A stretch of 64,000 nucleotides of DNA, from positions 267,654-331,653 of the forward strand of contig JAYONB010000002.1 in the NCBI GenBank assembly GCA_038121105.1, given 5' to 3'. The notes beneath the pieces were generated by a model that did not search any database, was not told where the DNA came from, and saw nothing but the letters and a program-made list of their open reading frames with translations. The position numbers and the translations under genes are program-made. Shown here piece after piece: positions 1 through 7,965 of the stretch (position 1 is the first letter of the stretch; every line of letters begins with the position of its first letter). This DNA is from CALJDF01 sp038121105 (GTDB lineage: Bacteria > Pseudomonadota > Alphaproteobacteria > SHVP01).

Positions 1-385
1 TTTGTGTGCGGATCAGCGCCGGCTCCCACTGCGCAAGCATGCCGAACTTGGACCCAAGCGTCATCGCAAAGGTCATCGACAATTTTCCCGGCGACACGAC
101 CGGGATGTCGAGCACCGAACGCAGCGCATCGAGGCCCGAATCACTCATGGTGTCGATGCACACGGCGTCGTAGCCGTCGTCTTGTGCAGACATGCCCGCT
201 TCGAAGATGGCGAGATCCATCAGCACGAAGTCGTGCGGGCTCATGTACATCTCCGGGCCGGCCGTGACGGGCCGGAAGTCAAACTCGATATCAGGCCCGA
301 GTTGGACGGTGCTGACTTGTTGCCGCCGGTTGTTGACGCCCTCTTCGTCCATTGCGAAGGGAACGAGGACAAGTGCCTTGGCCAT
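1..385 (-). CDS. Asp/Glu racemase superfamily protein, short form (3' part cut by window edge)
   Basis: Partial gene; 128 codons are visible from the ATG at 385 before the window ends. A GGGAGA ribosome site lies just before the start and 12 bases separate it from the stop of the upstream gene, so the two are one transcript. The N-terminal half closely resembles the protein encoded at 39306-40070: both have LGPDIEFDF, PVTAGP and DDGYDAV followed by DTMSDSG. In hydantoin and aspartate racemases the first catalytic Cys falls where this protein has the Thr of DTMSDSG, so racemisation is doubtful. The family also contains maleate isomerases and arylmalonate decarboxylases. Family is confident; reaction and substrate are unknown. 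Confidence 0.85.
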   Translation of the reverse strand, partial: MAKALVLVPFAMDEEGVNNRRQQVSTVQLGPDIEFDFRPVTAGPEMYMSPHDFVLMDLAIFEAGMSAQDDGYDAVCIDTMSDSGLDALRSVLDIPVVSPGKLSMTFAMTLGSKFGMLAQWEPALIRTQ

Positions 386-397
386 GGTTAAATCTCC

Positions 398-1303
398 CTA
401 TCTGCGGCGTGCCGGTTTTTTCTTTGCGACTTTCTTGGCGGCCTTTCGTTTCGCTGCCGGTTTCTTGGCGCTCTTTCTTTTAGCGCTCTTTTTCTTGGCG
501 CCTTCGGCACCAACGATCTTCGGCCCTTTTTTGGCTGCCGCCGCGGCCGCATCGAGCATGCCGTGGATGTAGTCGTCGCTGCGGCCGACCGGGGCCGGGT
601 AGGACTTGCGGCTCTGAGAGAGGCGCAAGTTGATCATCATCAGCGCCGCAGCATATGAGGTCGGGCCCGGACTGATCACCGGCACCGGTAGTTTCTCGGC
701 CAAGAAATCGCGTGCCTGGTGCATCGAGGTCGAGCCCAGAATGATGACATCGGCGCCATTCTCATCGACCAGTTTTTTGCCTGCCTTCAGGAGTTTGGGG
801 AACACAACGCGTTCCTCGCCGCCCAGAAGGCTGAACCGGTCCGGCGCCATGCCGATGGACTGATGGCCGGCGTATTTGTCCCACACGCCAAGCTCGTCCA
901 TGACTTTCTTGTAAAGGCCGAGCCAGCGTTCCCACATCACCAACATGCCGAATTTGTTGCCGAGCATCATGGCGGTGAGGATGGTCGTTCGACCGGGACC
1001 GATCACTGGGATGTCGAGCACGGCACGGAGGGCGGCCACGCCGGAATCGCTCATGGTGTCGATACAGACGGCATCGTAGCCGTCTTCTTGGGCCTGGAGG
1101 CCCGCCTCCAACATGGTGAAGTCGCCCACCACGTAGTCGTAGGGCCCGACAAAATTGGTGCCGGCCCATTTGACCGGCTTGTAGCTGAATTCGAGATCGG
1201 GGCCGAGGTCGATTTGCTTGCTCTGCGCCTCGCGCATCGCCAGATGCTCGCCGCTCATTGGAAACGGCACCAACACCAGTACTCGTTTTTTCTTGCGTGC
1301 CAT
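398..1303 (-). CDS. Asp/Glu racemase superfamily protein, long form with Lys/Ala-rich tail
   Basis: 301 aa from the ATG at 1303, which has GGAGG close upstream; the frame stays open further upstream but without a good site. Residues 1-250 carry the two-domain Asp/Glu racemase fold, with VLVPFPM, DGYDAVCIDTMSDSG and, late, LGSTSMHQ. The two positions that hold catalytic Cys in classical members are Thr and Ser here. The last 45 or so residues (about 401-545) are a disordered Lys/Ala/Arg tail like histone H1, absent from the paralogue at 40082-40870. First gene of a pair with the short form downstream, divergent from the flavoprotein at 1405. Substrate unknown; no racemase activity should be assumed. 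Confidence 0.88.
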   Translation of the reverse strand: MARKKKRVLVLVPFPMSGEHLAMREAQSKQIDLGPDLEFSYKPVKWAGTNFVGPYDYVVGDFTMLEAGLQAQEDGYDAVCIDTMSDSGVAALRAVLDIPVIGPGRTTILTAMMLGNKFGMLVMWERWLGLYKKVMDELGVWDKYAGHQSIGMAPDRFSLLGGEERVVFPKLLKAGKKLVDENGADVIILGSTSMHQARDFLAEKLPVPVISPGPTSYAAALMMINLRLSQSRKSYPAPVGRSDDYIHGMLDAAAAAAKKGPKIVGAEGAKKKSAKRKSAKKPAAKRKAAKKVAKKKPARRR

Positions 1304-1404
1304 CGGTTCCTCCCAGTCCCTTATTGGCGTTATCGTTGTTGACCGATTAGCCCTCGCGGGGAATCGTGTCAATTCAGGCCATAGAGTGCCAGGGGAGGAA
1401 CGTT

Positions 1405-2808
1405 ATGGGCAGTGTCATTTCGGCAGAAGGCAAGAAATTCGACGTCACGGTTCCTGTGTTGATTATCGGAGCGGGTGCATGTGGCTGTACTGCCGCCCTC
1501 GCGGCGCACGAAAAGGGCGTCGAGGTCATGATTCTCGAACGTGACGACAAGCCGCGGGGCAATACCTCGTTGTCCGGCGGGCAAATTCCGGCCGGCGGTA
1601 GCAAGATGCAAGAAGCTGCCGGGATCAAAGACTCGGCCGACATTCTCTACAAAGACATTCTCGCCAAGGCGAAAGATCAGTGCGATCACGAGCTCGCCCG
1701 ACACGTCGCGAACGAATCGGCGAAGACCGTCGATTGGCTGGTGGATCGGTACAAGTTGCCACTGTCATGCATTTCCGATTTCACCTATCCCGGACACACC
1801 GTGCCACATATGCATGCGTCGCCTAGCCGGTTCGGGGCCGAACTGCTAACGGTGTTCCTGCAGGCGGTGGCCGACGAGGGCATCGATATCGCGACCTCGG
1901 CCCACGTCACCGATCTCTTTGCCGATGACGATGGTCGGGTGCGGGGCGTCCGGATCACGCGGCCCGACGGCAAGCACGAAGATGTCGGATGCGAGGCGCT
2001 AATCCTCGCCTGCAACGGTTACGGCGGGAATCAGGAACTGCTCAAGAAGTACATCCCAGAGATTGTCGATGCGCACTACCACGGTCACGACGGCAACCAG
2101 GGTGATGCGGTCTTGTGGGGCGAACAGCTTGAAGCGTCAATCAAGGATATGGGCGCGTTTCAAGGCCACGGCGCGGTGATCACGCCGCACAACATTCATC
2201 TCGGTTGGCCGTCGATCACCGAGGGTGGCTTTCAGGTCAACAAAGACGGCGTGCGCTTCTCCGACGAGAACCATGGCTACTCCGAACAAGCGCTTAACGT
2301 TGTCCGCCAACCGGGCCATGTCGCATGGACGATTTGGGACCAGCGTTGTCAGGACGTGGCCATCCAGATGCATAGCCACCAAGAGGCGATGAAGGCCGAC
2401 GCGATCAAGAAATGCGACTCCGTTGCCGAACTGGCGAAGACGGTCGGCTGCGACGAAGTAGTGCTGCAGCGGACGATCGATGAGAATGCCGAGATGTGCG
2501 AGGGCAAGCGCGAAGACTCGTTCGGCCGCGACTTCACCAAGCATCCGCCACTCGCGCCGCCCTACTACATCGCGAAGATCCAGGGCGCGCTGTTTCACAC
2601 CCAGGGCGGCCTGGAGGTGAATACCGAGGCGCGGGTGCTGAAGAAGGACGGCAAGCCCTTTCCCAATCTTTTCGCCGGCGGCGGCGCGGCGCGTGGGTTC
2701 TCGGGCCCTGCGGATTGGGGATATCTGTCGGGATCGGGGTTGATGTCCGCCACCAACCTTGGCCGATTGGCCGGAGAGGCGGCGGCCGATCTAGTTTCCA
2801 AAGGATAA
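1405..2808 (+). CDS. FAD-dependent oxidoreductase, fumarate reductase/3-ketosteroid dehydrogenase type
   Basis: 467 aa. An in-frame GTG lies at 1366, but the ATG at 1405 directly follows AGGGGAGG and is the likely start. The Rossmann FAD motif IIGAGACGCTAALAA is near residue 20, followed by the family's NTSLSGG. The C-terminal FAD-closing segment has GGLEVNT, LFAGGGAARG and SGSGLMSATNLGRLAG. These are typical of soluble fumarate reductase-like flavoproteins, which reduce or oxidise C-C double bonds using bound FAD. No signal peptide or membrane segment is seen. It is divergent from the racemase-like pair, with a 101-base shared promoter region, which suggests one pathway. Substrate unknown. 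Confidence 0.88.
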   Translation: MGSVISAEGKKFDVTVPVLIIGAGACGCTAALAAHEKGVEVMILERDDKPRGNTSLSGGQIPAGGSKMQEAAGIKDSADILYKDILAKAKDQCDHELARHVANESAKTVDWLVDRYKLPLSCISDFTYPGHTVPHMHASPSRFGAELLTVFLQAVADEGIDIATSAHVTDLFADDDGRVRGVRITRPDGKHEDVGCEALILACNGYGGNQELLKKYIPEIVDAHYHGHDGNQGDAVLWGEQLEASIKDMGAFQGHGAVITPHNIHLGWPSITEGGFQVNKDGVRFSDENHGYSEQALNVVRQPGHVAWTIWDQRCQDVAIQMHSHQEAMKADAIKKCDSVAELAKTVGCDEVVLQRTIDENAEMCEGKREDSFGRDFTKHPPLAPPYYIAKIQGALFHTQGGLEVNTEARVLKKDGKPFPNLFAGGGAARGFSGPADWGYLSGSGLMSATNLGRLAGEAAADLVSKG

Positions 2809-2906
2809 AGCCCGGTCGAAAGAGCCGACCACCCCTTGCACCGTTACGGCGAAAGGGGCATGTCGGGGCGGGGTGATTTAATCCCGACCCAGCAAGGGCG
2901 TACGAC

Positions 2907-4034
2907 GTGACCGCTTCCTTTTACGACGCCATCCAACCGGTCGCCGATTTCAGCCAGGTCGTGGATCAAAGCGCTTATAGCGCTGTGCCGGACGATTGGT
3001 GGGTTGGCGTAACCGATGTCGTGCAGTCGACAGCCGCCATTGCTGAGGGCCGCTACAAGGCGGTTAATCTCGCGGGCGCTGCGGCGATCAGTGCCGTGCT
3101 CAATGCTTTGAACCAAGCCAGCTTCCCCTTCGCCTTTTGTGGCGACGGCGCCCAGTTTGCGATCTCGGGTGACACCGTGCCGGTGGCGCACGCGGCGATG
3201 CAGCGGACCGCGGCTTGGGTGCGCGACGAATTGGGCCTTGAGCTGCGGGTTGCACTCGTTGCGGTCCGAGACATACGCGCGGCGGGTTTCGACGTGAGTG
3301 TGGCCCGCTATAGCACATCGGCCGCGGTCGACTACGCGATGTTCACCGGCGGCGGCATGAACTGGGTAGAAAAAGAACTCAAAGCAGGCCGACTTGGTCT
3401 GGAACCCGTTGTGGACGATGGGCAGCCCGACCTCACCGGTCTATCGTGCCAATGGGGTGCGGTTCGCTCGCGCAATGGCGAGATTCTATCGATCATCGCC
3501 CGACCCGAAGGGGCGGTGCCGAGTGCGGCCTATGTCGAGACGATCAAACGCTTGCTTGCGGCGTTGAACAAGGAAGATCGGATCAGCCCGGTACCGGCGC
3601 GGGGGCCGGACCTGAGTTGGCCGAAGGGCAGCGTCGATCTCATGAGTCGCCTCAAGCGCGGCACCGCTTCGTTGATTGCGCAACGCGTTCGCGTTTTCGT
3701 GCAGACGGTCTTGTTGTGGCTGCTATTTCGGTTCCGGCTTCGGGTCGGCGGTTTCGATCCGGCGCATTATCGGCGGATGGTGTCGGCCAATACCGATTTC
3801 CAAAAATACGGCGATGGGTTGTATCTCACGGTCGATTGTAGCGCCGCGGTGGCACAAGAGATCGAAGCGTTGCTGACGAGCGCAGCCGCTAACGGCGCCC
3901 TTACTTATGGCCTCCATCGCCAGCAAGAGGCGCTTCTTACCTGCATCGTCCCGTCGGTCGCAACGGACTCACACCTGCATTTACTTGATGGGGCCGGCGG
4001 CGGTTATGCCGCCGCGGCCGCACAGTTCAGGTAG
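2907..4034 (+). CDS. DUF3095 family protein, nucleotidyl-cyclase-like
   Basis: 375 aa from GTG at 2907. Early residues (TDVVQSTAAIAEGRYKAVN, then FAFCGDGAQFAI) have the look of the class III adenylate cyclase catalytic fold used by DUF3095 proteins, which are roughly this length. A hydrophobic stretch, about residues 263-280, could touch the membrane. DUF3095 proteins have been described as possible cyclases but I know of no firm function, and I cannot confirm metal or nucleotide residues by eye. It follows the flavoprotein by 98 bases on the same strand. The family call is from memory of its sequence pattern; the enzymatic reading is inference. Confidence 0.75.
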   Translation: MTASFYDAIQPVADFSQVVDQSAYSAVPDDWWVGVTDVVQSTAAIAEGRYKAVNLAGAAAISAVLNALNQASFPFAFCGDGAQFAISGDTVPVAHAAMQRTAAWVRDELGLELRVALVAVRDIRAAGFDVSVARYSTSAAVDYAMFTGGGMNWVEKELKAGRLGLEPVVDDGQPDLTGLSCQWGAVRSRNGEILSIIARPEGAVPSAAYVETIKRLLAALNKEDRISPVPARGPDLSWPKGSVDLMSRLKRGTASLIAQRVRVFVQTVLLWLLFRFRLRVGGFDPAHYRRMVSANTDFQKYGDGLYLTVDCSAAVAQEIEALLTSAAANGALTYGLHRQQEALLTCIVPSVATDSHLHLLDGAGGGYAAAAAQFR

Positions 4035-4049
4035 CGTTAGCAGCCTATC

Positions 4050-4874
4050 CTAAACGGGTATTTCGCCTTCGACCGTCGTGCGGTGCATGTGTCGGACGTG
4101 TTGTCCATCGAACGGCGTTGCGTGGTGCAGGATGCTACGGTTGTCCCACATCACGAGATCGCCGACCTGCCAACGGTGTCGGTAGACGAAATCTTCCCGC
4201 GCCCAATGCTCTCGTAGGAAAGCGAGAATGTCGTCGGACTCGGCATCGCTGACGCCCAGAACCTTGTCGACGAACACCCCGCCGAAGAGCGCCTTGCGGC
4301 CGGTTTTGGGATGCGTGCGGATGAGCGGATGCTCCACCCCTTTGACCAGCGCAAGCTGGGCGTCGGTGAACTTCGGGGCGGTGGTTTTGTTGAGGCCGTG
4401 CAGGGCGTAGAGGCCAGCGAGGCGTAACTTCCAGTCATCAGACAGCGCGTCATACGCGGCGAACTGGCTGGCAAAGAGGGTGTCGCCGCCTTCGGGTGGA
4501 ATTTCCACCGCATAGAGGAACGAACCCATGCTGGGTTTTTCGGTGAACGACACGTCGGTGTGCCAATAGCGGCCCGCATCGACAAGTCCCACCGGGTTGC
4601 CCTCGGCGTCGGTCTTGTTCGACAGCACCAATATCTCGGGATGTCCGTCGAGTTGGTATTGATGGAGAATGTGTACCTCGAGCGGTCCGAAGCGCCGCGA
4701 AAAAGCGATATGGTCATCCGGCGACAAGTTTTGGTCGCGAAACACCAGGACCGATTTCCGGTAGAACGCATGTTCGATCTCGGCAAAGGTGGCGTCGTCA
4801 ACAGGATGCGACAGATCGATTCCGGCCACTTCGGCGCCGACGTGGTCGTGGAGGTTCGTTATTGTCATGGTCAT
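4050..4874 (-). CDS. TauD/TfdA-family 2-oxoglutarate-dependent dioxygenase
   Basis: 274 aa; two adjacent ATG codons (4874 and 4868) could start it. The Fe(II) triad is visible: W-H105-T-D107 and H250 in WDNRSILHHA, with R265 in the 2-oxoglutarate-binding RTTVEG. FRDQNL and FGPLEVH are also typical of the family. Such enzymes hydroxylate taurine, 2,4-D-like ethers, sulfonates or other small acids with O2 and 2-oxoglutarate, giving succinate and CO2. It converges with the DUF3095 gene and diverges from the SDR at 4942 across 67 bases. All catalytic residues are present; substrate is not predictable. Confidence 0.92.
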   Translation of the reverse strand: MTMTITNLHDHVGAEVAGIDLSHPVDDATFAEIEHAFYRKSVLVFRDQNLSPDDHIAFSRRFGPLEVHILHQYQLDGHPEILVLSNKTDAEGNPVGLVDAGRYWHTDVSFTEKPSMGSFLYAVEIPPEGGDTLFASQFAAYDALSDDWKLRLAGLYALHGLNKTTAPKFTDAQLALVKGVEHPLIRTHPKTGRKALFGGVFVDKVLGVSDAESDDILAFLREHWAREDFVYRHRWQVGDLVMWDNRSILHHATPFDGQHVRHMHRTTVEGEIPV

Positions 4875-4941
4875 GGCGGTATCATCGGGTTGGTGCGCAA
4901 AAGGTGCAAGGGCGCCTCGCTAGCAGAAAAAAGGACGCGAC

Positions 4942-5733
4942 ATGGACTTAGGGTTGAAGAACAAAGTGGCGATCGTGACGGGCGCGTCGAAAGGGATCGG
5001 TGCCTCTTGTGCCGAAATCCTGGCCGCTGAGGGCGCCAAGGTGGTGCTGGTGGCGCGCACGCCGCGCTACCTCAACGCACTGGCCAAGCGATTGTCCAAG
5101 CGGTATCGCACCGAGGTCGGGTTCATCGCGGCCGACATGGGGCAGCGCGGCACGGCCGATCATGTCGCCAAGCAGGTGGTGAAGACGTTCGGGCGCATCG
5201 ACATCCTGATCAATTCGGCCGGCTCGTCGCAGGGCGGGCTGTTCTGGGAAGTCACCGACGACACCTGGGACAGCGCGATCCAGCTCAAGTTCCTCGGCGC
5301 GGTGCGTATGGTGCGCGCGGTGCTGCCGACGATGCGGCGCCAGAAGTACGGCCGTATCGTCAATGTCGCCGGCAATACCGGGCGCCAACCGCATCCGCGG
5401 TTGCTACCCGGCGCGACGACCAATGCCGCGTTGCTCGCGTTCACGAAGGGTTTGTCCGAGGAGATCATGAAAGACGGCGTGTTCATCAACGCGCTGCAGC
5501 CCGGCCCAACCCAAACTGAACACTGGGGCAAGCTAATGGCCAACCTGTCGCGTGGCACGGGGCTGTCGCCCAAGGCGTTCGAGAAAGAGTTCATGAAGGA
5601 GATCCCCATGGGCCGCGTCGCCGCCGCGATCGAAATGGCACGCCCGGTGATCTTTATGGTCAGCGATCTCGCCAGCTACATGACGGGCCGCTCGATCATC
5701 GTGGACGGCGGCTGGACGAAGGATTTGGCGTAG
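4942..5733 (+). CDS. SDR-family protein lacking the catalytic Tyr-x3-Lys
   Basis: 263 aa with a normal Rossmann half: TGASKGIG (13-20) and NSAG (about 91-94), so NAD(P) binding is likely. The active-site segment is altered: where active members have Y-x-x-x-K this protein has G157-A-T-T-N161 (bases 5410-5424), and the preceding catalytic Ser position lies in NVAGNTG and is not Ser. It ends normally with SYMTGRSIIVDGGW. A gap-free reading frame and intact length argue against simple decay. It may be a non-reductase NAD-binding protein or use other chemistry. Monocistronic by spacing; divergent from the dioxygenase gene. Confidence 0.9.
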   Translation: MDLGLKNKVAIVTGASKGIGASCAEILAAEGAKVVLVARTPRYLNALAKRLSKRYRTEVGFIAADMGQRGTADHVAKQVVKTFGRIDILINSAGSSQGGLFWEVTDDTWDSAIQLKFLGAVRMVRAVLPTMRRQKYGRIVNVAGNTGRQPHPRLLPGATTNAALLAFTKGLSEEIMKDGVFINALQPGPTQTEHWGKLMANLSRGTGLSPKAFEKEFMKEIPMGRVAAAIEMARPVIFMVSDLASYMTGRSIIVDGGWTKDLA

Positions 5734-5791
5734 CTCGCGGGCGAGAAACTGCGCTAGCCTGTTCATATTGGGACTGAATAACGGGGGTCCA

Positions 5792-5884
5792 ATGTCAGAG
5801 CCGTCGTCGACGATTGAATCGCGCGATCAAAGTCTGTTGCGCAATGGCGAGCTATCATACGAAAGGTATTGCGTCGGTCGGTAG
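5792..5884 (+). other. 30-codon open frame, possible displaced 5' end of the membrane protein gene
   Basis: An ATG at 5792 opens MSEPSSTIESRDQ, a typical N-terminus for a small inner-membrane protein, but this frame stops at 5884. The next frame, open from 5818, reads IARSKSVAQWRAIIRK and runs without a stop into the membrane protein below, and it has no ATG or GTG there. One base lost near 5813-5818 would join the two into a natural protein. This may be a sequencing or assembly error or a real frameshift. Confidence 0.35.
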
Positions 5885-6642
5885 CGCTGGTCGGGCGTAA
5901 CATTGGCGCCATTTTGCTGGCGATGATTGGCCCGGTCACAATCGTCACACTGGTGTGGGAACTCTTTCCGACGAGCGGTGGCCCCGACAGCTTTTCTGTT
6001 GTTTTGCGGGGTCTGGTTGCCTTTTTTGTATGGGTTCTGCTGTGGGTGGGGTTCGCCTCTGTTTTGCACGCGCGATTCCTTGATCGTCGCCATAGCCCAC
6101 CGGTTTGGCGCGCCTTGATTTGGTCGCGGACACAACTGGAATTCCTGTCTGGAATTTTCCGAGTGACCCTTGTGCTCACTTTGGTGGGTGTTGTGGCCGG
6201 GATACCTATTGCGATCGCGGGAGCCATTGCTACGTGGCTTGGCATCCTCGCCGAGTTGGTCGGTCTCCTAGTTGCGAGCTATGTGTGGGCGAGGCTTGCA
6301 ATGGTCTTTCGGAGTGCTTCGGTCGGTAAGCCCTTGGCCATCAAGGATAGCTGGAGCCTCACGTCATCTGCCGTCTGGCGCATCGCGTTTCTACTCGGTT
6401 TGCTCTACATCGCGTCACGGATTCTGGTGCCATTGGCATTGAGCTTGCCGTTGCTTGCCGATGTACCGTCTGCCACCGATTGGCTCGTCAGAGCGGTTTC
6501 AGCGGCGTTGATGTTCGGTGGCGCGGCCGTCGTCGCGGCGATCCTTTCTGCGACCTATCAAGCGTTAGTCGAAACGCGACCACCGGATGTGCGAGATACA
6601 TATATTCCGCAAGATGGAACGCACCTGGCCGACGCCTTCTAG
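5869..6642 (+). CDS. integral membrane protein of unknown function, 5' end uncertain
   Basis: About 257 aa from the TTG at 5869, which has no convincing ribosome site; the frame is open from 5818 (see 5792-5884). About six hydrophobic segments can be seen, for example ILLAMIGPVTIVTLVW, LVAFFVWVLLWVGFASV, VTLVLTLVGVVAGIPIAIA, a central WLGILAELVGLLVAS and a late ALMFGGAAVVAAIL. It resembles small multi-pass proteins of unknown role; I do not recognise a family. Its G+C and codon choice look a little lower than its neighbours. Coding is supported by the uninterrupted hydrophobic pattern. Confidence 0.6.
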   Translation: MRRSVALVGRNIGAILLAMIGPVTIVTLVWELFPTSGGPDSFSVVLRGLVAFFVWVLLWVGFASVLHARFLDRRHSPPVWRALIWSRTQLEFLSGIFRVTLVLTLVGVVAGIPIAIAGAIATWLGILAELVGLLVASYVWARLAMVFRSASVGKPLAIKDSWSLTSSAVWRIAFLLGLLYIASRILVPLALSLPLLADVPSATDWLVRAVSAALMFGGAAVVAAILSATYQALVETRPPDVRDTYIPQDGTHLADAF

Positions 6643-6699
6643 ATTCAGGGATCGAGAACCGGCAAATGTCTGTGTGCTCAGTTTGCTCCCGAATGCCCC

Positions 6700-7089
6700 A
6701 TGCCGTCTGAAGCGCCACCACTGAACCAGCTTGATGTTCGCGGCACGAGCGAGACACGTTCGCGTCTCCGTATGACGGTGCGCGATCTAGAGCAGGTGAT
6801 CGATGAGCCCGCGACGCGCGGCGGGACGAACCTGGGGGTCGCGCCGACCGAAGCGGCGCTGGCCGGGCTTCTAGGGTGCATCAATGTTGTGGCGCGGCGG
6901 TTTGCCGAGCGGAAGGGGTTTGAGGTCAAGCGGCTGGAGGTTGAAGCCACGGCGCACTTCGACCCGCGTGGCCCGCGTTTAATCGCGCCCGTGGAAGTCC
7001 CGTTTCCGTTGATCGAAATGACCGTGGCGATCGACACGTCGGCGGCGGCGGCCGACGCGGCGGCGCTGCGCGACGATATCCCCGCCTAG
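6700..7089 (+). CDS. OsmC-family peroxidase/hydrolase, truncated by an in-frame amber codon
   Basis: 129 aa as it stands. The fold of the OsmC/Ohr group is recognisable: TNLGVAPTEAALAGLLGC carries the first redox Cys (C60), followed by a long helix and the VEATAHFDPRGP strand. The second Cys, normally in a CP[IV] motif near the C-terminus, is missing because the frame stops at TAG 7087-7089. The same frame resumes immediately with C-P-I-W and runs to TAA at 7164. OsmC proteins reduce organic hydroperoxides with the two Cys, so the short form should be inactive unless the amber codon is read through. Confidence 0.8.
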   Translation: MPSEAPPLNQLDVRGTSETRSRLRMTVRDLEQVIDEPATRGGTNLGVAPTEAALAGLLGCINVVARRFAERKGFEVKRLEVEATAHFDPRGPRLIAPVEVPFPLIEMTVAIDTSAAAADAAALRDDIPA

Positions 7090-7164
7090 TGCCCGATCTG
7101 GCAACTGTTTGCCCGGTCGGGTAAACGCTTCGACGTCGATCGGCGAATCACGCCCGCGGCGTAA
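7090..7164 (+). pseudogene. Detached C-terminal tail of the OsmC-family gene
   Basis: Directly after the TAG at 7087-7089 and in the same frame lie 24 sense codons, CPIWQLFARSGKRF onward, then TAA at 7162-7164. A C-P-[IV] helix with the second redox Cys is exactly how OsmC proteins end, and many have Tyr before that Cys, which is one base from TAG. So this is either a fresh nonsense mutation, a base-call error, or an amber codon that is decoded. No start or ribosome site would let it be made alone. Confidence 0.75.
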
Positions 7165-7239
7165 CGACGATGTCGAACGTTGGTCGTGTCCGGACGGATC
7201 AACCCGACCATACCGCCATGTTACGCCGTGGGCATTCGA

Positions 7240-7905
7240 TTAGGCTTTAGGGTAGTTGACGATATCTTCCTTGGTCAGCCGCAGTTTGATCGACGGGCGT
7301 TCCAGGATGCCGTTGTACCATTCGGCCAAGACGGGGAATTCCTTTTCCCAGTCCCAGTCGCCGTCGCCGGGCTCTAGTTTGCAGTCGGTAATCGGGTTGC
7401 GCAGGCTAAGGTAGGACAAGCTACCGGCCGACGTGACGTGCGCGATATGAAAGCGCGACGGCTCTTTCAACCATTCCTTGGCATCTTCGTTCAAGAGCTT
7501 GAGCGCCAGCATGATCTTGCGTCGCTCGCGCAGCATGTAATCGGTGTTCCAGACCGATTTGTCGCGCCAGCTTTCGACGCGGATCAACGTGGTGGCGTCG
7601 AACACGCCATCGCTGGTCACCATCTGGCGGCGCACATCCCATTGGCTGTCGTCTTTGGGAAAAAGCGGTGCGGTCTTGTTGAACGAATCCAAGTATTCAC
7701 AAATCAGCAGACCGCCGAACAATGGCTTGCCGTCGTCCTTCACGAAAGAAGGTACCTTGCCGAGCGGATTGTATTTCCAGATCTCGGTGTCTTCGTCGAA
7801 CGGCACCTGCCGTTCCATATGCAGCTTGTCGAGCACCCCGGCTTCGTGGGCGGTGACGAGAACTTTGTGGATGTAATCGGGATTGGGGGTGAAGACGAGC
7901 TTCAT
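7240..7905 (-). CDS. Glutathione S-transferase family protein
   Basis: 221 aa from ATG at 7905. The N-terminal thioredoxin-like domain starts KLVFTPNPDYIHKVLVTAHEAG and contains NPLGKVPSF with the cis-Pro that holds glutathione, then the E/S-bearing LLICEYLDS. The C-terminal part is the all-helical GST domain. A classical catalytic Ser/Cys/Tyr near residue 8-10 is not obvious (Tyr11 is the nearest). It conjugates or isomerises electrophiles, or may act as a thiol transferase. It lies 60 bases downstream of the NIPSNAP gene on the same strand, and the two probably share a transcript. Confidence 0.9.
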   Translation of the reverse strand: MKLVFTPNPDYIHKVLVTAHEAGVLDKLHMERQVPFDEDTEIWKYNPLGKVPSFVKDDGKPLFGGLLICEYLDSFNKTAPLFPKDDSQWDVRRQMVTSDGVFDATTLIRVESWRDKSVWNTDYMLRERRKIMLALKLLNEDAKEWLKEPSRFHIAHVTSAGSLSYLSLRNPITDCKLEPGDGDWDWEKEFPVLAEWYNGILERPSIKLRLTKEDIVNYPKA

Positions 7906-7965
7906 GGTCTGGGTCTCCTAATGTCGCCGGTGTTGGTTGGGCTCGGTGCGTTGCCGTGCGTGGCG

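Noticed and set aside
2..391. Plus-strand open frame over the racemase-like gene
   Set aside because: It is an antisense shadow; the minus-strand reading has a ribosome site and family motifs.
1366..1404. GTG 1366 as the start of the flavoprotein
   Set aside because: No ribosome site; ATG 1405 follows AGGGGAGG and gives a normal N-terminus.
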